From: Alphaproteobacteria bacterium MarineAlpha6_Bin4
GTDB lineage: Bacteria; Pseudomonadota; Alphaproteobacteria; GCA-002720895
NCBI GenBank assembly: GCA_002937775.1
Contig: PTKO01000008.1
Coordinates: 1-41,814, forward strand
Length of the DNA stretch: 41,814 nt
Reading direction: 5' to 3'
The position numbers and the translations under genes are program-made. Every line of letters starts with the position of its first letter. Positions within the stretch are counted from its first letter, which is position 1. Under the pieces are notes generated by a model that did no database searches, was not told the origin of the DNA, and was given only the letters and a program-made list of their open reading frames with translations. This document shows, in pieces, positions 9,045 to 18,143 of this stretch.

Positions 9045-10637
9045 TTAAACTACTTGAGGTTTTACATCGAAAGCAATACAAATTCTTTCTTCTTTAGAAT
9101 TAAAAGGAATTGTTCTGTGAAAAACAGATGATGGGAAAAAAACAACATCTCCAACTTTTACTGGGTAAGTTTTAGTAGGAAAATTTTCGTGTTTCTTAGG
9201 GTAATTGTCTCCATGTAAACTTAATTCAATTGCTCCTTCATTAGGGTCTTTTTTTTCTTTAGGTATAGAAAGATAGACAGAGCCACTAACCCAACCCTCT
9301 TCATGAATATGAGAATCTAAATGGCCACCTGATTGCATCTTTACATACCATGAACTATTAAAATCCACATTTTTTGGAAATTGTTTCACAAAAATGGATT
9401 CTTTATCCTTATCTTTATTTTTTTTATAATAATCTTCAATAGCTTTTGATATTAATTTAGCTAAAGTTTTAAAAGATCCTTCTGATCTTTTAAATAGATT
9501 ACCGGATGATTGCGTTCCATGATGAAGCCTACTTTGTGTGCGTTTTGATATCTCTTCTTTTTGAATATCTTGTAATAATTCTTTTAGTAATGGACTATCA
9601 GGTTCAGATAGTTCTTTTATAGACATGTGTGCAGCAAATTCTAAAGGATTAATACAAAAATTATATTGGTCTTTTATTTTAAAATTTATTGCATGATGGC
9701 TTGATAAAGTTGCTAAAAAAGGTGAATCGTTTTTTTTATTTTTAATAATATTATCTAATTCAGTTTTAAACTGCTCGTATTTTTCAGTTTTATATAAACA
9801 ATATAAAGACCTTTCTTGCCAGTCAAAAATTTTAGCTTTTTGAAAATGTTCTAGAGCTTTTTCAAGTTCATTGTTGTCACTCAAAAATACTGCTAAATTA
9901 TAATTTGCTTGTGGATGATCTGGTTGAACTTCTACTGCTTTATTTAATTTATCTAAACCTTCATTTATTTCACCTTTATGCCAAAGTGCATCGCCTAAAC
10001 TTGTTAAAGTCTCAGGATTATTTTCATTAAAAGATAATGATTTTTTAAATTCTTCAATTGCTTCATCCAGCGAACCGCTTGTTCTCAAACCAGCTGCTAA
10101 ATTAAAGTGATTTCTTGCATCAGGTTGGATAGATAAAGCTTTTTTGTAATATTCAATTGCTTCATCTAGTTCTCCTTGCGCTTGAACTGCTGTTCCCAAT
10201 GCACCAATTGCTTCATGAAAATCTGGTTTTAATTCAATTGCTTTTTCAAAACTTTCTATAGCCTTTTTGTTATCTTGTAAATTTTGATAAATTAAACCTA
10301 AATTAAAATAGGCATTTAGAAAATCTGGTTTTATGCTGATTGCTTTTTCATAACTTATTCTTGCTTCATTGCCTCTACCTTGTCTATGTAAAATTGACCC
10401 CATATTAAAATGAGTTTCTGCGCTATTTTCATTAATTTGTAAAGCTTGCTGATATACTTTAATTGCTTCTTCTGGTTGGCCCTTACTATCTAAAATTACA
10501 CCGTAAATATTCAAACAAGTTATATTATCAGGAAATTGTTTAAGTAAATTTTTAACTTCGACTTCAGCCTCATCTAAATTCCTTGATTCGTATAATTTAA
10601 TTAACTCTTGTAACTGCTCTTGTGTTGGTTGTGTCAT
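9045..10637 (-). CDS. TPR-repeat protein with C-terminal putative 2OG-Fe(II) oxygenase domain
   Basis: Multiple tandem 34-residue TPR units; C-terminus SGGHLDSHIHEEGWVSGSVYLSIP...GDVVFFPSSVFHRTIPF. Confidence 0.85.
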   Translation of the reverse strand: MTQPTQEQLQELIKLYESRNLDEAEVEVKNLLKQFPDNITCLNIYGVILDSKGQPEEAIKVYQQALQINENSAETHFNMGSILHRQGRGNEARISYEKAISIKPDFLNAYFNLGLIYQNLQDNKKAIESFEKAIELKPDFHEAIGALGTAVQAQGELDEAIEYYKKALSIQPDARNHFNLAAGLRTSGSLDEAIEEFKKSLSFNENNPETLTSLGDALWHKGEINEGLDKLNKAVEVQPDHPQANYNLAVFLSDNNELEKALEHFQKAKIFDWQERSLYCLYKTEKYEQFKTELDNIIKNKKNDSPFLATLSSHHAINFKIKDQYNFCINPLEFAAHMSIKELSEPDSPLLKELLQDIQKEEISKRTQSRLHHGTQSSGNLFKRSEGSFKTLAKLISKAIEDYYKKNKDKDKESIFVKQFPKNVDFNSSWYVKMQSGGHLDSHIHEEGWVSGSVYLSIPKEKKDPNEGAIELSLHGDNYPKKHENFPTKTYPVKVGDVVFFPSSVFHRTIPFNSKEERICIAFDVKPQVV

Positions 10638-10680
10638 AAAAAAATATTATACTAATTTAAAAAAAAATTTAACAAATTAA

Positions 10681-11148
10681 ATGAAAACATATTTTTCAAT
10701 TATTAAAACTAATTTAGGAAATATATACGCCGAAGCAACAAATAAAAATTTAATAAAATTATATTGGACAAATAAACAAATTAAAAATCAAAAACAAACA
10801 AAAAATAGAATTTTAGTTAATTTAGAAAAACAATTAATTAACTACTTAAAAGGAAAAAAAATTAAATTTAATATTCCTCTATATATGAAAGGTTCCGTTT
10901 TTCAAAAAAAGGTATGGAAAAATTTACAAAAGCTAAATTGGGGGGAAAAAAAAAGTTATAGTGAAATATCTGAAAAAATTTCCCAAAATAAAAAAAGTGC
11001 AAGAGCTGTAGGAAATGCGTGTTCGAAAAATCCTATTTTAATTGTAGTTCCATGCCATAGAGTTATTTCTTCTAATGGAAAGTTTGGTGGTTACAAAGAA
11101 GGATTAAATAAAAAGAAAAAATTATTAGAATTAGAAAAAATTATATAA
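10681..11148 (+). CDS. ogt: Methylated-DNA--protein-cysteine methyltransferase
   Basis: FQKKVWKNLQKLNWGEKKSYSEIS...ARAVGNACSKNPILIVVPCHRVISSNGKFGGYKEGLNKKKKLLELE, with the active-site PCHRV. Confidence 0.93.
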   Translation: MKTYFSIIKTNLGNIYAEATNKNLIKLYWTNKQIKNQKQTKNRILVNLEKQLINYLKGKKIKFNIPLYMKGSVFQKKVWKNLQKLNWGEKKSYSEISEKISQNKKSARAVGNACSKNPILIVVPCHRVISSNGKFGGYKEGLNKKKKLLELEKII

Positions 11149-11382
11149 TTAAGCAGTTCCCACAACTCTAGACGCCCAAAATCTATCTAATACGTAGTAC
11201 CATACACCATTTAATAGTGGTTCAACGATTGCATCGGTTATTGCTATAGAAAAAGGAACACTTGCAATTACCATTAAACAACTAACAGCAATAAACATAT
11301 GCCCAATAGTATATATGATAGTCCTCAAAAATGAGCCATGGCTATTTAGTTTTTGTAAGGAATTTGTAACTGCAGTCATCAT
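11149..11382 (-). CDS. Small membrane protein, DUF2061-like
   Basis: 77 aa with two hydrophobic segments and SFLRTIIYTIGHMF...EPLLNGVWYYVLDRFWAS; family call from memory. Confidence 0.6.
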   Translation of the reverse strand: MMTAVTNSLQKLNSHGSFLRTIIYTIGHMFIAVSCLMVIASVPFSIAITDAIVEPLLNGVWYYVLDRFWASRVVGTA

Positions 11383-11403
11383 AATTTAGTATTTGCTAAT
11401 TAA

Positions 11404-11419
11404 GTTAGTTTATACTAAC
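11404..11419. promoter_or_regulatory. Candidate operator dyad for the divergent mntR-like / DUF2061-like genes
   Basis: Perfect inverted repeat GTTAGT-TTAT-ACTAAC in the divergent intergenic region. Confidence 0.5.
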
Positions 11420-11465
11420 ATTTTTTCAAGTATTATTAAATAAAAAAAAATGTTAAATTTTTTGA

Positions 11466-11897
11466 ATGTTTAAAAGAAACCCAAAAATTGACTCAAAATC
11501 ATATATTCATACAAGAAAAGCCCATGAATCAGAGCTTGCAGAAGATTATGTTGAACTAATAGAAGATTTAATTAATAAAGAAGGCGAAGCAAGAATAGTT
11601 GATATAGCAAATCATTTAGGTATTTCAAAAGCTACAGCAAATCAAGCAATAAGTAGATTAGTAAAAAAAGGTTTTTTAAAATCAAAGCCATATCGAGCAA
11701 TTTATTTAACTAAAAAAGGTGAAAATACAGCTTTACATGCAAGACAAAGGCATAAAATTGTTTATGATTTTTTATTAGCTATAGGTATAGATAGAGAGAC
11801 AGCTGAACTAGATAGTGAAGGAATAGAGCATCATGTAGGAAATAAAACTTTAGAAAAATTTAAAAATTTAACTAATAAATTAAAAAAAAAATGTTAA
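11466..11897 (+). CDS. mntR: DtxR/MntR-family metal-dependent transcriptional regulator
   Basis: YVELIEDLINKEGEARIVDIANHLGISKATANQAISRLVKKGFL...RHKIVYDFLLAIGID...DSEGIEHHV. Confidence 0.85.
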   Translation: MFKRNPKIDSKSYIHTRKAHESELAEDYVELIEDLINKEGEARIVDIANHLGISKATANQAISRLVKKGFLKSKPYRAIYLTKKGENTALHARQRHKIVYDFLLAIGIDRETAELDSEGIEHHVGNKTLEKFKNLTNKLKKKC

Positions 11898-11919
11898 TAA
11901 TTAATTATTTTTAAATATT

Positions 11920-12285
11920 ATGCCTTTTGTAACAATTACTATACTAGAAGGAAAAAATAAAGAATACATTAAAGGTGTATCTGAAGGAATAAATTCTGCG
12001 GTTAAAGAAACTATGGATTTTCCAGATGATGATCTATTTCAAGTTGTTCATCAAGTAAGCCAAGATTGTCTTCAATATCAACATAGAACTGAGGATAGGG
12101 TAATGATGCACTTAGTTATGCGGTCTGGTCGTACCAACAAAAAAAAGCAAGCTTTTTATAAAAAGGTAGTTGAAAATCTCTCAAAAAATCCGGGTATTAA
12201 ACCTGAAAATGTTTTTATAACAATTACCGAAAATCATGATATTGATTTTGCATTCAAGGATGGAATAGCTCAATTTGTTGTTTAA
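11920..12285 (+). CDS. Tautomerase-family protein
   Basis: Met-Pro N-terminus (MPFVTITILEGK...), 121 aa, MIF/4-OT-like. Confidence 0.75.
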   Translation: MPFVTITILEGKNKEYIKGVSEGINSAVKETMDFPDDDLFQVVHQVSQDCLQYQHRTEDRVMMHLVMRSGRTNKKKQAFYKKVVENLSKNPGIKPENVFITITENHDIDFAFKDGIAQFVV

Positions 12286-12353
12286 CATTTTTTAAATGTT
12301 ATAAAAACTTTTTAATAAAACTTTCATATTTAATTTTTTTTAATTTTTTTAGC

Positions 12354-12371
12354 TTGGCACAATTGTTGCTT
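12354..12371 (+). promoter_or_regulatory. Sigma-54 (-24/-12) promoter of amt copy 1
   Basis: TTGGCACAATTGTTGCTT: TGGCAC-N5-TTGCT, GG-N10-GC spacing. Confidence 0.85.
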
Positions 12372-12381
12372 GAGTTCTAGT

Positions 12382-12500
12382 GAGACAAATAATTATTAGA
12401 ACTTATATAAAAAAATTATTTTGTTTGTCTCCCTCTTTGTAAAAAAATTATATAAGTTTATCAGAGCGAGATACTGGATAATTTCTAGATTATCTCGCTC
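12382..12500 (+). ncRNA. Candidate structured 5' leader RNA of amt copy 1
   Basis: Crossing inverted repeats 12382-12392/12421-12431 and 12400-12410/12448-12458, plus a perfect 10-bp hairpin 12464-12473/12491-12500. Confidence 0.55.
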
Positions 12501-12524
12501 AACATATATGTAAGGAGAAAAAAT

Positions 12525-13808
12525 ATGTTTAAAAAATTAAAATTATTATCAGCATTCCCAATGTTGTTATTACTTTTAATGCCATTAGAAGTTTTAGCAG
12601 AAGAAGTAACGGCGGGGCAAGTCGCTGGTGATAATGCATGGATGTTAACATCAACATGCTTAGTTTTGTTAATGACGATTCCAGGTGTTGCTTTATTTTA
12701 TGGTGGATTAAGTCGTAAACAAAATGTTTTGTCTACGTTGATGCATGTATTTGCTGGTTGCTGTGTTGTAACACTTACGTGGTGTATTATTGGATACAGT
12801 ATTGCTTATACAGAAGGCACAACACCTTATTTTGGCGGACTAGGCAATTTTATGTTTAATGGTTTTGAAATTGCTGAAAAAGATTATAGTGGTTTGCCAA
12901 TAGGAGTCGATGTGGTCTTCCAAGCTACATTTGCTATTATCACAACAGCACTTATTGCAGGCTCGTTTGCTGAAAGAATTAAATTTTCATCAACACTTGT
13001 ATTTATGGCAATATGGTCTGTCGTTGTCTATGCCCCCGTGTGTTATTGGGTATGGGGTGGTGGAGTTTTATCAGAAAAAGGAATACTAGATTTTGCTGGT
13101 GGAACTGTTGTCCATATAAATTGTGGAATCGCTGGTCTTGTAGCAGCTATCGTAGTTGGAAAAAGATCAAGTGACATATATACTTGGGCACCTCACAATC
13201 TTATTTACACAATAGTTGGAGCTTCTCTACTTTGGGTAGGTTGGTTTGGTTTTAATGCTGGCTCAGCCTATGGTGCTAATGAAAGTGCTGGGATGGCAAT
13301 GCTTGTGACTCAAATAGCAACAGCTGCTGCGGCTTTAGCTTGGATGTTGGTAGAATGGTTAACCAAAGGAAAACCTACTGTGATTGGATTAACAGGTGGA
13401 GCTGTGGCAGGACTTGTCGCAATAACCCCTGCATCTGGATATGTATATCCTATGGGAGCTTTAATCATTGGATTAGCATCAGGAGTAGCCTGTTGGTTCT
13501 TTTCAACCGTTGTTAAAAAAGCTCTTAAATACGATGATTCATATGATGTATTTGGAATACATGGTGTGGGTGGAATAGTAGGCGCTTTATTAACTGGTCT
13601 TTTTTGTGTACCAGTTTTAGCAGGAGTTGAACCAGGTATGAAACAACTTGGTATTCAATTTTATGGAATACTTTTAACTATTGGTTGGTGTGCTATTGCA
13701 ACTTTTATAATTTTAAAAGTAATAGATATGACTATGGGATTAAGAGTAAGTTCTAAAGTTGAGAAAGAAGGTTTGGACGTCAATCTTCATGGTGAGGTTG
13801 TGTCTTAA
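12525..13808 (+). CDS. amt: Ammonium transporter, Amt family (copy 1)
   Basis: PGVALFYGGLSRKQNVLSTLMH...DFAGGTVVHINCGIAGLVAAIVVGKR...GWFGFNAGSA...DVFGIHGVGGIVGALLTG; SD taaggag upstream. Confidence 0.97.
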   Translation: MFKKLKLLSAFPMLLLLLMPLEVLAEEVTAGQVAGDNAWMLTSTCLVLLMTIPGVALFYGGLSRKQNVLSTLMHVFAGCCVVTLTWCIIGYSIAYTEGTTPYFGGLGNFMFNGFEIAEKDYSGLPIGVDVVFQATFAIITTALIAGSFAERIKFSSTLVFMAIWSVVVYAPVCYWVWGGGVLSEKGILDFAGGTVVHINCGIAGLVAAIVVGKRSSDIYTWAPHNLIYTIVGASLLWVGWFGFNAGSAYGANESAGMAMLVTQIATAAAALAWMLVEWLTKGKPTVIGLTGGAVAGLVAITPASGYVYPMGALIIGLASGVACWFFSTVVKKALKYDDSYDVFGIHGVGGIVGALLTGLFCVPVLAGVEPGMKQLGIQFYGILLTIGWCAIATFIILKVIDMTMGLRVSSKVEKEGLDVNLHGEVVS

Positions 13809-13834
13809 AAGTCGAATAAGTCTCTCTATAAAAA

Positions 13835-13873
13835 AAAAGAAGCTAGAAAATTAAAAAATCTAGCTTCTTTTTA
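13835..13873 (+). terminator. Rho-independent-type terminator after amt copy 1
   Basis: aaaagaagctaga / tctagcttctttt 13-bp stem running into a T-rich tract. Confidence 0.85.
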
Positions 13874-13958
13874 ATTTAAAAAAAAATTTTATTGGTCAGA
13901 AAAAAAGATTCCATTAAAATATAAAAAATAAAAAAATTATGCTTTATAACTAATTTCA

Positions 13959-14792
13959 ATGGACAATAACATTAAAAAATTTAATTTAGCAGATGGTACT
14001 TTCATTAGATATAAGAAAACTGGTAAAGGTTCTCCTTTATTACTTTTACATACAATAAGAAATAGGCTTGAATATTCTGATAATATTGCTCAATTATTAA
14101 AAAAAAAATTTACTATTTATAGTATAGATCTACCTGGATTTGGAGAATCACCGATAAATACTAAAACAAATTATAATCAAGACTTTTTTACTAATTGTAT
14201 TATTGATTTTATTGAAAAAAAAAAATTATCTAGATTGACGTTAGCAGGAGAGTCAATTGGAGGAGTTTTGCCTTTTTCGATTTCTCAAAAAAAACCAAAA
14301 AGAATAAGAAAGATTTTTTCATTTAATCCATATGATTATGATAAAAAATTTGGAGATGGTATTGGAAGAGGAAATTTTTTCGCAAAATTTATAATGTTTC
14401 ATGTAAGTCTTCCAGTTTTGGGAAATTTATTTGCTAGGTTAGAAAATAAAATAGTACTAAAAAATATTTTAAACGGAGGTTTTGTTGATAAAAATAAATT
14501 ACCGAAAAATTATTTAAACCTACTTTGTAAATCATATAAACATCCTGGATATTATTATCATTTTAGAAATGTTCTTTCAAATTATCGTAGCTGGTCAAAT
14601 ACGAAAAATATATATCCTAATATTAGCCTCCCAACGGAACTAATTTATGGAGATAATGATTGGTCAAACAATGCAGAACGTAATGAAACTAAAAACCTGC
14701 TTGGACTTCATAATTTTAAAACTATAAAAGATTGTGGTCATTTTTCCTTTTTAGAAAAACCACATCAAGTTGCAAAAATTCTCTTAAAATAA
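13959..14792 (+). CDS. Alpha/beta hydrolase
   Basis: GKGSPLLLLHTIRNRLEYSDN...YSIDLPGFGESP...LAGESIGGVLPF...DCGHFSFLEKP. Confidence 0.88.
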   Translation: MDNNIKKFNLADGTFIRYKKTGKGSPLLLLHTIRNRLEYSDNIAQLLKKKFTIYSIDLPGFGESPINTKTNYNQDFFTNCIIDFIEKKKLSRLTLAGESIGGVLPFSISQKKPKRIRKIFSFNPYDYDKKFGDGIGRGNFFAKFIMFHVSLPVLGNLFARLENKIVLKNILNGGFVDKNKLPKNYLNLLCKSYKHPGYYYHFRNVLSNYRSWSNTKNIYPNISLPTELIYGDNDWSNNAERNETKNLLGLHNFKTIKDCGHFSFLEKPHQVAKILLK

Positions 14793-14800
14793 ATATTTTT

Positions 14801-14875
14801 TGGAGCGGGAAACGAGATTCGAACTCGCGACCCCCACGTTGGCAACGTGATGCTCTACCACTGAGCTATTCCCGC
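14801..14875 (-). tRNA. tRNA-Gly (anticodon GCC), CCA encoded
   Basis: Minus strand GCGGGAATAGCTCAGTGGTAGAGCATCACGTTGCCAACGTGGGGGTCGCGAGTTCGAATCTCGTTTCCCGCTCCA: complete cloverleaf. Confidence 0.97.
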
Positions 14876-14961
14876 AAATTTAGTGTAATAATATTTTATA
14901 TACTAATTTATTCAAGAAAATTATTGATTTAAATGTTATAAAAATTTTCTAAGATACTAAC

Positions 14962-15129
14962 GTGGATAAAAATTTGTTAAAGATGCTAGTTTGCCCAAAG
15001 ACTAAGGGGTCTCTTGTCTATGATAAGAAAAACGAAGAATTAATTAGTAAAAAAGCTGGTCTAGCATATCCGATTAAAGATGGCATACCAATAATGTTGA
15101 TTGAAAAAGCTAGAAAAATAAAAAAATAA
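14962..15129 (+). CDS. Trm112-family small protein (55 aa, absent from the supplied ORF track)
   Basis: GTG start; (M)[54 protein letters not shown]. Confidence 0.88.
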   Translation: MDKNLLKMLVCPKTKGSLVYDKKNEELISKKAGLAYPIKDGIPIMLIEKARKIKK

Positions 15130-15144
15130 AAATATTATCTTTAT

Positions 15145-16317
15145 ATGAATTTTGATTTTGTAATTATTGGAGCAGGGCCATCAGGGTTAACATTGGCCTG
15201 TGCTTTAGCTAATACCAAATTAAAAATAGCTATAATTGAAAAAAATATAACTAAAAATTTCTCTAAACCAAAAATTGATGGGCGTGATATAGCTTTAACA
15301 CATAGATCGATAAAAATATTAAAAGATTATGGAATTTGGAAATTTATTAATAAACGAAATACTTCGCAAATAAAAGAAGCTAGAGTGCTCGACGGAGATT
15401 CTAGCAAATATCTCAGTTTCGATCATAAAAATACAATAAGAGATAATTTAGGATGTTTGGTTCCAAATCAAATTATTAGAAAAGCTATATATAAAGAAAT
15501 AAAAGATCTTAAAAATGTAAAAATATTTACAAAAAGTGAAGTAGCTAAAATTATATCTAATCAATCTGGATCTAAAATTTATTTAAAAGATAAAAGGATT
15601 TTTTTTTCTAAACTAACAGTTATTGCAGATGGAAGATTATCAAAAATTAGAGAAAAAATGGGTATTTATGCAAATAAAACAAATTTTAAAACTTCAATGA
15701 CAGTATTTAGAATGAAACATAAATTAGATAATTACAAAATAGCTTCGGAATATTTTCATTATAATCAAACTTTGGCAGTTCTTCCTATAAAAAAGAATTT
15801 ATCTTCTATAGTTGTTACGCTCGAGAATGCTAAATCAAAAACTTTTTTAAACATGAGTAAAAATGAAATAAATAAAAAAATTGAACAAGATTTAAAAAAT
15901 AAATTAGGCAAAATGTCTATAGTAGGTAAAAAATATACCTACCCTATGCTTACTGTTTATACAAATGAATTTTACAGAGAAAGATGTGTCTTTTTAGGAG
16001 ATGCCGCCGTAGGTATGCATCCCATAACTGCGCATGGTTTTAACTTAAATTTAAGAGGAGTATCTATTCTTCAAAATGAAATTAAAAATGCAATAATTAA
16101 TAAAATTGATATGGGAAGTGCAAATGTTTTAAAAAATTATGAAAAAAAGTTTAAAAAAGTTTCTCTGCCTATTTATTTAGCAACAAATACTATAGCAAGT
16201 CTATATACTAGCCAAAAGCCCATAACTAAAATAGCAAGAAGATCACTTTTATATATAGCTAACAAAATGAGTCCAATAAAAAATGCAATTATGGACAGAT
16301 TATTAGTTAATAATTAG
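15145..16317 (+). CDS. UbiH/UbiF/VisC-family FAD-dependent ubiquinone biosynthesis hydroxylase
   Basis: FVIIGAGPSGLTLACALA; GRDIALTHRSIKIL; FLGDAAVGMHPITAHGFNLNLRG. Confidence 0.9.
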   Translation: MNFDFVIIGAGPSGLTLACALANTKLKIAIIEKNITKNFSKPKIDGRDIALTHRSIKILKDYGIWKFINKRNTSQIKEARVLDGDSSKYLSFDHKNTIRDNLGCLVPNQIIRKAIYKEIKDLKNVKIFTKSEVAKIISNQSGSKIYLKDKRIFFSKLTVIADGRLSKIREKMGIYANKTNFKTSMTVFRMKHKLDNYKIASEYFHYNQTLAVLPIKKNLSSIVVTLENAKSKTFLNMSKNEINKKIEQDLKNKLGKMSIVGKKYTYPMLTVYTNEFYRERCVFLGDAAVGMHPITAHGFNLNLRGVSILQNEIKNAIINKIDMGSANVLKNYEKKFKKVSLPIYLATNTIASLYTSQKPITKIARRSLLYIANKMSPIKNAIMDRLLVNN

Positions 16318-16340
16318 TAAAATTTGATATAAATCTGTAT

Positions 16341-16358
16341 TTGGCATAATAATTGCTT
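16341..16358 (+). promoter_or_regulatory. Sigma-54 (-24/-12) promoter of amt copy 2
   Basis: TTGGCATAATAATTGCTT: TGGCAT-N5-TTGCT with GG-N10-GC spacing. Confidence 0.8.
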
Positions 16359-16386
16359 AATTATTCTTATACAAAGAGGGTTTATA

Positions 16387-17682
16387 TTGAAAAATTTATT
16401 TTATTTATTTAGTCTTTTATTATTTTCAAATTTATTTGGATTTACAGAAGTATTAGCAGATAATGGCGAAGCTGTACTTGATACTGGTGACACAGCATGG
16501 ATTATGACAGCTACTGCGCTAGTATTATTTATGACTCTACCAGGATTAGCGCTTTTTTATGGTGGATTAGTTAGTTCCAAAAATGTTGTATCAGCATTGA
16601 TGCATGTTATAGCTATAGCTTGCTTAATGTCAGTTCTTTGGCTATTTGGTGCATATAGTATTGCATTTACAGATGGGGGTGATCTAAATAAATATCTAGG
16701 AAGTATTACAGAAAAATTTTTATTTAATAATGTAGAATGGAATGCGCTAAGCGGAACTATACCAGAAAATGTTTTTTTTATCTTTCAATTAACTTTTGCT
16801 GTAATTACTCCGGCCCTAATGGTTGGGGCTTATGTTGAAAGAATAAAATTTTCTTCTGTTCTTTTGATTTCTGGTATTTGGTTGTTTGTTGTTTATGCTC
16901 CTGTAACTCATTGGATCTGGGGTGGTGGTTGGCTAGCAGATTTAGGAGTTTTAGATTTTGCAGGTGGATTAGTTGTTCATACAACAGCTGGTGTTTCAGC
17001 ACTTGTCATAGCGATTTTACTTGGTAATAGAAATGATTTCCCTAATAATGTTTTACCTCCACATAATCCTGGTCTTGTCATGGTAGGAGCGTGTATGCTT
17101 TGGGTTGGATGGTTTGGATTTAATGGTGGAAGCGCCTTAGCGGCAAATTCAAATGCAGGAATGGCAATGGTTGTAACTCATATAGCAGCTGCAACAGCAT
17201 CTTTAACTTGGATGGGTATCGAATGGTTTAAAAATGGCAAACCAGGATTAGTTGGACTTGTAACTGGTACAATTGCTGGTTTAGCAACAATAACTCCTGC
17301 TTCTGGTTTCGTAGATCCAAAATCTGCCTTTATTATTGGTGTGGCTGCCGGTGCTATATGTTATTACTTTTCTGTTTTAATAAAACAAACTTTTAATATT
17401 GATGATTCTTTAGATGTTTTTGCAGTTCATGGTGTCGGGGGTATGCTTGGTACCATAATGGTAGGATTTTTAGCAAATGAAGCTATTGGTGGAACAGCTG
17501 GAAGTTTGGCACAAGCTAAGGTTCAAATAACTGGTGTTGTTACTGTTGCTGTATATTCTCTTATTGCAACATTTATAATTGTGAAAGTAGTCCAAACTAT
17601 AATAGGTTTAAGAGTTTCAGATAAAGATTCTCAAGAGGGTCTAGATATTACATCTCATGGCGAAAGAGGATATCATTTATAA
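16387..17682 (+). CDS. amt: Ammonium transporter, Amt family (copy 2)
   Basis: TTG start; LPGLALFYGGLVSSKNVVSALMH...DFAGGLVVHTTAGVSALV...GWFGFNGGSA...DVFAVHGVGGMLGTI. Confidence 0.97.
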   Translation: MKNLFYLFSLLLFSNLFGFTEVLADNGEAVLDTGDTAWIMTATALVLFMTLPGLALFYGGLVSSKNVVSALMHVIAIACLMSVLWLFGAYSIAFTDGGDLNKYLGSITEKFLFNNVEWNALSGTIPENVFFIFQLTFAVITPALMVGAYVERIKFSSVLLISGIWLFVVYAPVTHWIWGGGWLADLGVLDFAGGLVVHTTAGVSALVIAILLGNRNDFPNNVLPPHNPGLVMVGACMLWVGWFGFNGGSALAANSNAGMAMVVTHIAAATASLTWMGIEWFKNGKPGLVGLVTGTIAGLATITPASGFVDPKSAFIIGVAAGAICYYFSVLIKQTFNIDDSLDVFAVHGVGGMLGTIMVGFLANEAIGGTAGSLAQAKVQITGVVTVAVYSLIATFIIVKVVQTIIGLRVSDKDSQEGLDITSHGERGYHL

Positions 17683-17702
17683 AAATTTCCTATAATATAT
17701 AA

Positions 17703-18047
<345 letters not shown>

Positions 18048-18143
18048 TTTATATTCAAAAATTCATAAAAAACTGTTGTTTTATCTTAAAACTTATATAA
18101 ATCTAATAGTGTTGGGATATTAAAGAATTAACACCTTATTTAT

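Noticed and set aside
12382-12500. Known glutamine riboswitch (glnA or Downstream-peptide motif) in the amt leader
   Set aside because: The conserved core sequences I remember for those motifs are not visible. An Rfam scan would be decisive.
14732-14932. ORF track + strand 66-aa ORF
   Set aside because: It overlaps the tRNA-Gly gene and the hydrolase 3' end; its sequence is the antisense of the tRNA.
14961-14969. DnaA-box-like CGTGGATAA
   Set aside because: Single copy with a mismatch and part of the Trm112-like start region; no cluster, so no oriC call.
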